64,000 nucleotides of DNA from Brachypodius melanocephalos (lineage: Eukaryota > Chordata > Aves > Passeriformes > Pycnonotidae), in NCBI GenBank assembly GCA_013398615.1, contig VZSR01000393.1, positions 965,857 to 1,029,856 on the forward strand, in the 5' to 3' direction. The position numbers and the translations under genes are program-made. Below, piece after piece: positions 22,964 through 32,900 of the stretch. The notes beneath the pieces are model-generated. The model saw only the letters and a program-made list of their open reading frames with translations. It searched no databases and was not told where the DNA came from. Position 1 is the first letter of the stretch. Each line of letters begins with the position of its first letter.

Positions 22964-25740
22964 CTGGGGGAAGAGGGCAGAGTCACCACTGGTATCCATG
23001 GCCCCGTGTTGAGTACCCCACCCCGCATCACCCGGGGATGTGGTACCCACCCACCCCGGCTGTGGAGCCCCCACCCTGAGCTGCTCCTCCGCAGAGCTGG
23101 GATCTCTTTCCTGGCTCATCCTGTGCTGTCCTGGTCCCAGGGCATGGCTCCAAGGACAGAAGGCAGCCGCATGTTGAGCCCCGCTATCAGGCAGTGCTGG
23201 CACAGCTTCCCAGAGGGCACATTGGAGGGGCACAAGCACCCGGGTACCCCTCACCTCCGGGGCTGGAGGGAGCTGAGAGCTCTGCACCTATGGGGAGCTG
23301 CCCCCTGCACCCCTCTGGGATGTGGGCACTGGCATGGCACTGGCAGCTGGAGCACACACAGGGAGCCCAGGACATGCTTGTGGGCAGCTTGAACCCCCCT
23401 GGCAGCTGCAGGACAAGGAACATGAGTGGCCTCTGCAGTGTCCCCAGGCTCCCTGCTCTGCTTCCCTCATCATTAGCTCTGCATTGAGCTGATCAATGCG
23501 GCAGCCACCAGGATGTGCCAGCCGTGTGCAAGCCAGGAATGGACAGGAAAGGCAGCACAAGTGGTGGCCTTGCCATGGTACCACACACAAGCTGATCAGA
23601 AAACCATGTCCCAGATTGTGCCTGGCTTCCGCTGCAGTGCCAGACCCAGGGATGCCACCTGGTGGGTCCCAGCAGCTCCCGCCAGTCACGGGGGCACAGC
23701 TGAGGAGGGAATTCCCATAGGACGGGGGTCTGGAGCAGGTCCAGAGGGTGCTGCTTGCTCACCCAGCCCGGATCCAGCCCTGTATCCTGGCAGAGCTGCA
23801 AAGCCATGTGCCAGGCTGGTGCCACCACCTGCAGTGGCACCCAAAGGCACCCAGAGCCCTCCCAGCCTCAGGCTTCACTGTTTCATTCCTGGGGAGATGG
23901 CTCAGGTGGGCACAGAAGCAACCTGGGAGCAGGAGGTGGCACAGTGGCACTGATAGGCGTCACTGGCAGGTGACACTGGCTCCAGCCCTGCAGTGGCTCA
24001 AGGCAGGGTGTGGGGCCATTCCCACACAGGACCAGTGGAGCCGGTGTGACCACGCCATGCCCAGCTGCCACAGGCACGTGCCATGCCTCTGCGTGTCCCT
24101 GCCCTGGGCATGGAGCCACCTGATGCACCTCGACGTCTGCTCAGCCACCGGCACTGAGGACACACCGTGACCCCACAGTGTCCCTGCCCAACATGAGCGA
24201 GGCCACACAGTGACCCCCACGACACCAGGCACCATCCCCCGGTGGCCTCACTGTGGGGCGAGACTGGTGGAGGCGATGGCCATGCTCCCAGTGCTCCTCG
24301 TGGCATCGAGCCACCCGGTGTCACTGCTGGCAGCCAGCCTGGTGACACCCCGGAACCGTCCCAGCCATACCTGGCAGTGCAAGCCACTTGTGGAAGCATG
24401 GCTGGGAGGCCAAAGGTCAGGGATGGGGCTGTCTCGTGTGCCACTCCCGGAGCCTGGAGTGGGGGACAAGGTCCCCTGTGGCACAGATATGGCTGATGGG
24501 TGCCCGTGGATGTGCTGTGTGGTTGTTTGTGTGTCGGTCCATCTGTCCTTGCTGTGTGTCCTGCAGCCCCATGATGGGTGCCAGGGCCATGCAAACACCC
24601 ACACCTGGCTCCAGCCTCACCGGGTCACCTGGGATGCCCAGTGCTAGTGCTTGGTGCCGGTGCCAGTACTGGTGCCACAGCAGTCCCAGAACTCCCAAGA
24701 CACAAGCCCACCCCCTTCCCCAGGCCCCAGGCCACCCCTTCCACCGATACTGGCAGTGGTGGCAATGGTGGCGTCAGTCCCCCTTGCCAGGGCCAGGGCT
24801 TGGGTTTCACCCTCATCCCTGCCAGTGCCTGCCCCCCCTCTCCCGGTGCTCGGTCCGGCCCTTTTTCCTGTCCTCACAGTCCCCCTGGTGAACCCCTGCA
24901 CTGCTCCCTTGCTGTCGGTGCCTCGATGCCTGCCCCCCCCTCCGGTGCCACTTCTCCTGCCCATCTGCCGCTCCAGCACCGGTCCTTCCCGCCGGGGCCT
25001 GTGCGAGTGCCCCCCCGCTGCCGATACCCCCGGTCCCTCCGCGTCCCCGACGCTGGTGCAGCACCCCCTGCCGGTGCCGGTAAGTCCCGGTGCCGGTAAG
25101 TCCCAGGTCCCCGCTCTTTGTGCTGGTTAGTCCCGATAGTCCGGATCCGGGTGCCGAGAAGTCCCGGTGCCAGTAAACACCGTCGGCTGCTCCCGGTGCC
25201 AGGAAGCCCCGGTGCAGGTAAATCCCAGCGCCTTGCTCCCGGTGCCGGTAAGTCCCGATATCCCGGATCCCGGTGCAAGTTGGCCCTGGTGCCGGCAAGA
25301 TCTGGTGCCCTCGTGTCGGTAAGTCCCAGTTCCCCGCTCCTTGTGCTGCTAAGCTCTGGAGCAGGAAAGCCCCGGTGCCGGATCCCTGTGTCGGCGAGCT
25401 CCGGTGCCCCGCTCCCGGCGCCTCGGTTTCGGTGTCGGTAAGCTCCGGTGCCCCGCTCCCAGTGTCGGTAAGCTCCGATAAGCCCCAGTGCCAGTACGTC
25501 CCGGTATCCCGTGCCGGTAAGCCCCGCTAAACCTTGGTAAACACCGGTGCACCGCTCGCGCGGTGCCGATAATTCCCAGTGCCGCCAAACCCTAGTGCCC
25601 CTCTCCCGGTGCCGGTAACCTCGGGTGCCCCGGCGCCCCTCGGTAAGCCCCAGCAAGTCCTGGTGCCCGTAAGCCCCGGTAAATCCCGGTAAACCCCGGT
25701 AAGCCCCGCTTGGCGGTGCCGTCCCATCCTCCTCCCTCAC
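22964..25740 (-). other. SPIRE2 intron 1 (visible part)
   Basis: This 2.8-kb stretch separates the 38-base exon at 22963 from the missing first exon. It is GC-rich and contains low-complexity GGCAC and GTGCC text. From about 25040 it contains a long minisatellite. No further coding exon with similarity to the Spire KIND domain was found, and human SPIRE2 also has only one coding exon before the equivalent of 22963–22926. Confidence 0.6.
25040..25735. repeat. GC-rich minisatellite in SPIRE2 intron 1
   Basis: Some 35–40 degenerate copies of a unit close to CCCGGTGCCGGTAAGTC (about 17 bases, plus strand) follow each other, with spacer variants such as CCCCGCTCCCGGTGCC. Exact CGGTAAGTCCC cores occur near 25078, 25095, 25244 and 25316. 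The array runs into the candidate end of exon 1 and the assembly gap, which probably explains why the assembly failed there. Confidence 0.8.
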
Positions 25741-25764
25741 GGGCGCCGCCCGCTCCCGCCCCCC
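25741..25764 (-). CDS. SPIRE2: Possible 3' end of SPIRE2 exon 1 at gap edge
   Basis: On the minus strand the gap is followed by 24 GC-rich bases and then GTGAGG, a strong donor consensus. The next visible exon starts in phase 1 and needs a donor exon upstream. No start codon is visible on either side of the gap, so the ATG and most of the N-terminal KIND region should lie inside it. The bases before the donor show no clear homology, so this is inference from position only. Confidence 0.3.
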
Positions 25765-25864
25765 NNNNNNNNNNNNNNNNNNNNNNNNNNNNNNNNNNNN
25801 NNNNNNNNNNNNNNNNNNNNNNNNNNNNNNNNNNNNNNNNNNNNNNNNNNNNNNNNNNNNNNNN
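25765..25864. other. Assembly gap of 100 N
   Basis: Exactly 100 N is the conventional filler for a gap of unknown size, so real distances across it are not known. It sits between two tandem arrays, where the first SPIRE2 exon and promoter CpG island are expected. Confidence 0.99.
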
Positions 25865-25914
25865 ACACCGCCTCCGGCGCCCGCCTGGACGGGCCGCGGC
25901 GGCGCCGGGGGGTA

Positions 25915-26440
25915 CGGGGCGGCTCGGCACGGCACGGGGCGGGCCGGGCGGTTCGGGACGGTACGGTACACTAACGGTACGGTACGGTGGTGCATGGCAC
26001 GGCACAGCACGGCGCGGTGAGCTCTGTGCAATCTGGCATGGCACGGCACGGCGCGGTGAGCTCTGTGCAATCTGGCATGGCACGGTATGGCGTGGCGTGG
26101 CGCGGCACGCTACAGCACGGCTCGGTACGGTGTGACATGGCTCGGTACTGTTTGGCGCAGCTTGGGACAGAATGGGATGGGGCAGTAGAGTATGGCCATG
26201 GCACAGCACGGCTCGATACAGTATGGTATGGCTCAGAATGGCACAGCTTGGCATGGCATGACACAGCCCGGCTCTGCATGGCTCAGCAGGGCACACCAGA
26301 GCTCAGTACCATGGCAGAGCTTGGCACAGCATGGGTCAGCACAGTATAGAACAGCTCAATACTGATGGCATGGCATGGCCTGGCATGGCCTGGCATGGCA
26401 TGGCATGGCATGGCACGGTGTAGCACAGCTGGGCACAGTG
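25915..26440. repeat. GGCAY/GGTAC pentamer array upstream of SPIRE2
   Basis: Over 500 bases are built from GGCAC, GGTAC, GGCAT and AGCAC units. It begins CG-rich (GGCAC/GGTAC) next to the gap and decays to TG/CA forms, ending in a near-pure GGCAT run at 26366–26414. A unit of about 40 bases containing GTGAGCTCTGTGCAATCTGG is duplicated at about 26015 and 26055. Confidence 0.85.
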
Positions 26441-27848
26441 TGGCACAGTCCAGCACAGCTCAGCCTGCTCAGGCTGCCAGGCTGCAGGGCTGGGAGCAGG
26501 GAGTGGTTGCACTGGGTTAACTGGGTGCAGAGTGCAGGGTTCAGGGCACACAGCTGGGCACAAGGCACGGATTGCAGGGCATGTGATGGGAGCAGTGCCA
26601 GCATGGGTGTGGAGCACTGCTGGGTGACACCTCTGAGGCACACGAGACCCCACCGTGCCCCAAGAGGAGCAGGGTGGCCATGGTGCCTGGCTCAGCCCCA
26701 GCCCTGGCTCTTGCCCCACTGAGACCACATGACACATGTGGGGCAGCACATGCAGGGACGTGATGGCCTTGGCACCAGGGTCACCTGGGGACACAGGAGC
26801 GGGAATCAGGACAGGAACAGAGGATGCCAGTGCCCACGGGGACTCCTGCCACGAGGAGACACCTGCTTTGTGGGGTGCTGGGGGAGCCCTGGGGCACTCG
26901 GCTGGTATGAGGAGCTGGCACAGGGAAGTGGCCGGGGTGGGACAGGAAAACTTCCTGGAGGGAAGGACAAGAGCTCCAGAATGTGGTTTGTGCATGAGCA
27001 GGAGCAGCAGGAGCTGTGTGAAGGTGCCAGGATGAGCTGGAGTCTCTAGGGAGACAATATCCCATGGGAATATGTTGTGTGGGGCTAGCAGCCACCGGGA
27101 AAGTCTGACATGAAAGCAAGATCATCTTTGGGCAACAGCTGGTCCCTTCTGACACACAGGGAGGGCAGGATTGTCCTGACAGAAGAGAAAGGACAACCAG
27201 TGCGTGAGAAAGGTCAGAGGGAGCAAATGAACACTCTTGTCATGATGAGCTTTCCATTTTCATGATGAAAGGAGAATAAAATCCTGTTGATGCTCCATTA
27301 ACCAATGAGCATCAACTGGGATCAATCCCAGAGCTGTGCTGGCAGGGCTGGGACAGGGACAGAGCTGACACATGGCTGATCATCTGTCCCACATGGCCAA
27401 AGAGCTCCTCCAGAGCTGGAGATGTCTGCCAAAGAGTCTGGGATGGAGCAGAAAAGCCCTTCAGCCCATCCCAGACAACTTGAACAGTGAGATGGAGAAC
27501 TTCCTCCATCTTTGGGGAAGAAATTGGGATAATGGAGCTGGGACACTGAGAAACACTGCCCTGTGTGGAGTCCTGGGGTTTGAGAAAAGAGAGAAGGGAC
27601 ACGGGTGATCCAAGGTGTCCGTGCATCTCCAGGAATGCTCAGATGCACCATGCGTAGGTGGGACCACGTTGCAGTGAGTTAGGAGCTTCATCTCCAGCTG
27701 CATCCACACAGCTGCAGCCCCCGGAGCAGCTCGTGTCCGCGGAGCAGACATCTGGGTATGAATTGAGAGGTTCGAATGGCCGGTTTACCCTGTAATCAGC
27801 CTGTTTGGAGCCGGGAGGAAAGCCGCCCGTGCTGCCCACTGGAGCAGG

Positions 27849-27872
27849 GCCGTGCCGTGCCGTGCCGTGCCG
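27849..27872. repeat. GCCGT pentamer microsatellite
   Basis: Four to five perfect GTGCC units lie in the SPIRE2–FANCA spacer. Confidence 0.85.
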
Positions 27873-27984
27873 GCTGCCAGCTTTCCAGCGCCTCCGGACA
27901 CAGCCGGGGCGGCACCGTCGGGGATGGGAGAGGGAGGACGTGCGGCGTTTGAAGGAAAACCCACCCTGCAGGATTCATGGGAAG

Positions 27985-28090
27985 GCGTTTGCATGATAAA
28001 GCACGCAGCCCTTTGCTTTGGGTAAATCTGTAATTAATACGGAATCGTGGTGTAATTAAAAGCTACCGGCGTGGAAAACTCAAACAGAAG
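27985..28090. promoter_or_regulatory. Candidate regulatory element with homeodomain and POU-like motifs
   Basis: Within 75 bases there are TTTGCAT (27988–27994), GATAA (27995–27999) and two TAATTA cores (28031–28036 and 28053–28058). The local composition is AT-rich and non-repetitive, unlike its GC-rich surroundings. Conservation was not tested, so an enhancer role is only a guess. Confidence 0.25.
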
Positions 28091-29211
28091 CCAAGCGTAT
28101 GTGTGTGTGTGTTTATGATGGAAATAGAACTGAAGCCGAAAGAAATTAGGCGGAAAAGAAAGATGAAGTGTTTGGAAAATGGTGTCAGGGCACTATGGGA
28201 GGGTTGGAATTCCTGGCTCCTGCAGTGTGGAAGCAGGATAGGGCAGGGAGCTGGGATGGAGGGCAGACAGAGCCCTTCCCCAGCCACCGGCAGCAGGGCT
28301 GTGCCCCTGTTTCCTCGTGGATAATCCATTCCCGTGGGTTTCAGCTCTCATATGCAAAAAGATTCCTTACAAAGCCGCGGGAACTTGGGATGAGCACAGG
28401 GAGCACCTGTGAGGTGGATGTGCCTCTCCTGCTTTCCCTCCGTGTTGTAATAAACTGGGAACATGGGAGGAGGAAACATCTTACTGGGCAGTTTGCTCCT
28501 GCTGTATGCTGGCCTCAGGTATGGCTGGAGTTTCATGGGGGACACTCTGAGAGACACCTTGGGGACATTTGTGACCACTCTAGAGGCATTCGAAACACCC
28601 TGGGGACCTTAAGGTCACCCTTGGAAACTCGCTGAAGACCTGGAAGGCATTGCAAGGACCTTGGGAACACCCTTGGGGACCCTGGAAATGAACTCCGGGA
28701 GCACTCTGGAATGTTGAGCTCCCAGTCAGCTGCCTGCTGGGGCTGGTCATGATGGGGATCCCAAAATCTGGGGCTGCCCAGAACCCCTGCAAAATCTGAG
28801 GCTGAAGTAAATTTGCATTGGGGGTCAAAGTGACTCAGGAGTGTGATTTTGGCAAGGGTTCCCAGACTCGGTGGGATCCCATGGCACTGTCCATGCTGGA
28901 CACCGTGCTGGATCTGCCAGCACTGCCAGGAAGTTCTCCCCGGCTCCTGGTATCATGTGCTGCTGACTCACACCCTGCCTGGCCAATAAACTTCAATAAA
29001 ACATCCATGGCTAATCCCAGCAGGAGCTGCTTCCTGATGATGGACACACCCCGGGGACTTTTGCTTTCCATAAACAATCACCACTGCTGCTCCGAGCCGT
29101 GGTGACCAGGAGCAGTGGTTCATCGTCAGGAAGGATCAGATCAGAGGGAAAAATCCCTCCGGGAATCCTACTCTGCTCCTTGTGTAACTTTGCAGCCATT
29201 CTGGACCTAGA

Positions 29212-29540
29212 GAGATCTGAGGAAAAAGAGAGAGAGGGGTTTTGGACAAGGGCCTGAAGTGCCAGGACAAGAGGGAATGAGTTCTCACTGCCAGAGGGCA
29301 GGGTTAGACGGGATATTGGGAAGCAATTCCCCCATGTAAGGGCAGTGAGACCCTGGCACAGGGTGCCCAGAGAAGCTGTGGCTGCCCCTGGATTCCTGGA
29401 AGTGTCCCAGGCCAGGCTGGACAGGGCTTGGAGCAACCTGGGACAGTGGAAGGTGTCCCTGCCCAGGGCAGGGGGTGGCACTGGATGAGCTTTCCAACAA
29501 ACCCTTCCAATCCAAACCATTCCGCGATCCCATGATTTGT
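29212..29540 (+). mobile_element. CR1 LINE 3' fragment
   Basis: A well-preserved sense copy. It contains CACTGCCAGAGGGCAGGG, GGGATATTGGGAAGCAATTC, GGTGCCCAGAGAAGCTGTGG, TGGAGCAACCTGGGACAG and a final CCAAACCATTCCGCGATC. It ends about 460 bases before the FANCA ATG. Confidence 0.9.
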
Positions 29541-29731
29541 TCTCCCAGCAGTGCTGGTGATTCTTCCCTTTGGGAATTCCAGCCGCCCTTGTCATCTTCC
29601 CTGGGTGGGATCAGAGTCAGCAGCATCCTCACCGCTCCGAACTGACAGGAGCGGAGTCCCCCACCGTGTCCCACACACTCCGCAGCTCACAGCCAGTGCG
29701 GAGCGGGTCCCCTCACCGTGCCCGAACCCCC

Positions 29732-29785
29732 GTCCCTCCGTGTCCCTCCGTGTCCCTCCGTGTCCCTCCGTGTCCCTCCGTGTCT
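29732..29785. repeat. 10-base tandem repeat near FANCA promoter
   Basis: Five perfect copies of the unit TGTCCCTCCG, with partial copies on both sides, lie about 215 bases upstream of the FANCA ATG. Confidence 0.95.
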
Positions 29786-29809
29786 CTCTCCCGCCGCTCC
29801 CTGCCCTTC

Positions 29810-29997
29810 CCAACATGGCAGCTCCCCCCCTCCGCCACCCCCAAGATGGCGGCAGGATAATCTCCAACCAATGGGCAGAGGGGGCGGGCTGGGACCGACC
29901 ACGGCCCCTCGTCCCCTCCAGCCAATGGGCTCGGGGGGCTCGGCCAGCGACAGCCAATAGCGGCGCGGGCTGGCGCGGCGGGAAGCGGCGGCCCGCG
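29810..29997 (+). promoter_or_regulatory. FANCA promoter with YY1 motif and three CCAAT boxes
   Basis: A TATA-less CpG-rich promoter. A perfect YY1-type CAAGATGGCGGC (29842–29853) is preceded by a weaker ATGGCAGC. Three CCAAT boxes (29868–29872, 29922–29926, 29954–29958) and a GGGCGGGC Sp1 box lie between it and the ATG. NF-Y and YY1 use is inferred from the motifs. Confidence 0.6.
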
Positions 29998-32900
29998 ATG
30001 GCGGGCTCGGGCGGGAGGAGCTGGCGGGAGCTGCTCGGTACGTGAGGGCTGAGGCGGCCCCGGGGCGAGCTCCGCGCCGGGCGCTCCCCGTGGGGACAGC
30101 GGAGGAGACTCGGGGCGTGAATGTCCCCGCTCTGCCTCCGTACACCCCTTCTCTCTACCTGCACACCCCGCTCTGTCTGCCCCTGCGTCCCTCTCCGTGC
30201 CCTCGTGCCCCCCGTATGTTCTCCTCACACCCCGGCTCTGCCCTCATCCGTCAGCAGCAGGGAGTGGGAGGTGATATCGGGGTGTCCTGGGAACACGCTG
30301 GTTAATAAACCCAAACTTCTCAGCAGGGAGAGCCAGGAAGCGGAAAAGCCCCTTTGGGAGCCAAGCGGAGCTCCAGGAAGCGGCTCTGCGGCTGCTGGAT
30401 CAGCACCAGAACCTGGGTGACCTCCTCCTGGAGGTAGGAACGGGACAGTTCAGGGTGTCGTGGCCCGGCTGGGATGGTGGGAGATCCCAGCTGGAGGTGA
30501 GTGCCACTGGCTGTGGAGTCAATGTCCCAGGAACGCAGTTTTCCATGATGCGTGGAAAGAAAAACCACCAGTGTAGGAGTAAGATGAAGTTGAAAGCTCT
30601 GTGTTGGAAAAATGAGATGGTTATCCCTTTTCCATCAGTGTTTTACAAAAATGGCTAAGCATGGTTTGGATTTGGGACAAAAGGAAATCCAGTACATTTT
30701 CCTTGTCAGAACTGGCTTCTTGTCACTCTAGGGAAGACAATTCAGACTTTTCTCTGAATTACTGACCACGTCTGACTGACGTGACTGTCTTTGTGACAAC
30801 TTTATCTTGAGCCACTCTTGTGATTCAGCCACGTTCTCCCTCTCCTCACTAATTTACACTACACTGAATTTACAGCTACATCAGATAATGCAAATATCTC
30901 CCACAGCTCAGGGTCTCTCTTTCTCTAGAGAATATTTCCCTTTATAAAAAGAAAAAGGGGATTTAACTAGAAAATGATCCAACATTTGGACATGTTTCAT
31001 CAAATATTTGCGGCCTTGTGGCTTCACAGGAAGGACTTGAAAGATAAGGGTTATAGAAATTCTGCTCCTGGTGCTGCTGCTGAGCTGTTTGGTCCCTGGG
31101 GATGACGAACTTTGACCTGTGTCTCCTTTTTTTCTGCATAAACTGACAAGAACTAAACACACATCTCTTGTAAGGTGAAATCTGTGCTTTTCCACGGCCA
31201 TGTGGGAGCTCTGTGTTAATTTCACTCCCGTTGCTCCAGCAGGGCAGGGATAGGTTTGTAAATGTGTGTGACAGACATCTAAGAGCTTTATGGTTTTATT
31301 TGGTTTCCAGGTGGGAGATTTCGCCAAGCCAGGTGTGCAGGATGGGGCAGAGCACCAGGGAGTGTCACCAGAGTCATTTATAGGTGAGCATCTACCAGGC
31401 CAGACGTGGGGAAGAACTCTTCCTCAATATTGAATTCTTGCCTTTATGTGCAACCCCAGTTTTACTTCCTTTCCATTATTCTGGTCCTGTTTCTTACTTG
31501 CCTGGTGATGACAGTTTTCTGCTTTGCTGTTTTGTTTAGTCTCTGTTCTGCAGGAACAGGCCTCAAAGCTGGGTGTGCCCACAGCGACCTTGGCTGCCAA
31601 AAATGCCGTTGCCAACGTGGAGCGGATCTGCCAGGGTTCTGCCAGCCCCTCCAGAGTCCCACTGCTGAACTCTGAGCAGAGAGTAAGGGCAAAGCTTTAT
31701 CTTTAATTTATCAACAAAACAGCACTGCTAGGTATGACTTTAAGCCCGGTTTATCTGCTCTGATTAAGCCCCAAACACGAGCGGGCGGTTATTCACTGAG
31801 GTGTTCAATTTGCTTGCAGAAGTACAAGATATATAAGAAGAGAAGTTTAGGCCTTCCCCCTGAATTCTCTCCATCATTTGACCCTTTAAAAAGCAGCAAA
31901 CAGGGCCAAGCAACAAATTGTTTTTCTGAGAGCGTGTTATTCACAAAGAGAATTATTTCTGCTTTATTTCTGGGGTGATGCCAGAAGAGGTTGTCCTGCT
32001 TGCTTCAGACCGTGAAGGATTTGCTGGCAAACAACATGTTCTGTCGCTCCCTCTTCTGCCAGGAAATGTGGAAAATGAAGGTGAGGACTCATGGAGAAAC
32101 ACTGTGCTGTCACAGACCATGAGGTTTCATCCATGGGATGTGGCATCTTTGAATTCCTGAGAATGACTGGTTTTCCTGCCCTTCCAAAGGCATGAGCTGA
32201 ATTGCAGATGGTGGGGGGTTTTGGTTGTTTTGTTTATTTTAGGGTAAGTTCAGTGGGAAGTTCCTTGTCTCTGCAGTGGGATTTGCTTTTTCAACTCAGT
32301 CGAGGTTTGGAATTATTTGAATTATTGGAAACAGCCACAAAAGATCATTGCCAGCACCATGGTGATCAGGTGCTGCTTTTGGGGTGCTCTCCAGGTCCAG
32401 TGCAGAAACTCCCAGCTGACTGTAGGGTGACACAGTCCCAGAGCCTTTCATGTGATTTGCCATCAATATTCCAAGTGTCTTTGCCATCCTGGTTCTTTGC
32501 TTTGTTTACCTGGGAATGGTGATAAGACAAAGTGAGGTCACAGAGAAGGAAAGCAGATAGTAGATAACGGCTTGTGCTGCCTCACAAATGGGATGTCTTG
32601 GTTTCATTTGGGTGTATTTTGTGGAGACAAGTGGTGCTGTGAGTGGAGTTAAGGGCTTTTTATGAGTGGGACCGTTGTGATTCCTCTCTGGAGGAAAAGG
32701 CTGATCTGCCCAGATAAAGGGCTCAAATATCCTCTCCTGAGCTGAAAATAGAACCTGTGTGTTTTCACAGGCTGATTAAGATCTCCTGGTCCTGGGGCAG
32801 ACATGGGGATAAGTGAGAGATAACTGTAACTGAGGGTGTTACAGTAAGAATTAGGTTGTGAAGACAAAGTATGTGGGCGAGTTTGGGGTCAGGGTATGAG

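Larger units (their letters stand above)
26441..29700. other. SPIRE2–FANCA intergenic region
   Basis: No gene is recognisable. It holds a GTGCC microsatellite at 27849, a homeodomain-motif cluster near 28030, a degenerate stretch with recurring TTGGGGAC and CACCCTTGG text (28550–28700), and one CR1 copy at 29212. The two flanking genes are divergent, but the spacing makes a single shared promoter unlikely. Confidence 0.6.

Noticed and set aside
25040..25735. Repeat array considered as CRISPR-like
   Set aside because: Units are directly adjacent and degenerate without unique spacers, in an animal genome. This is a minisatellite.
24874..26296. Large minus-strand open frames reading through the N gap
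   Set aside because: They are translations of the minisatellite (GTGTYRHRE-type text) and the gap itself, not a protein.
26441..29700. A shared bidirectional SPIRE2/FANCA promoter
   Set aside because: The genes are divergent, but about 4 kb separates the expected SPIRE2 start in the gap from the FANCA ATG, and each end has its own GC-rich candidate promoter.
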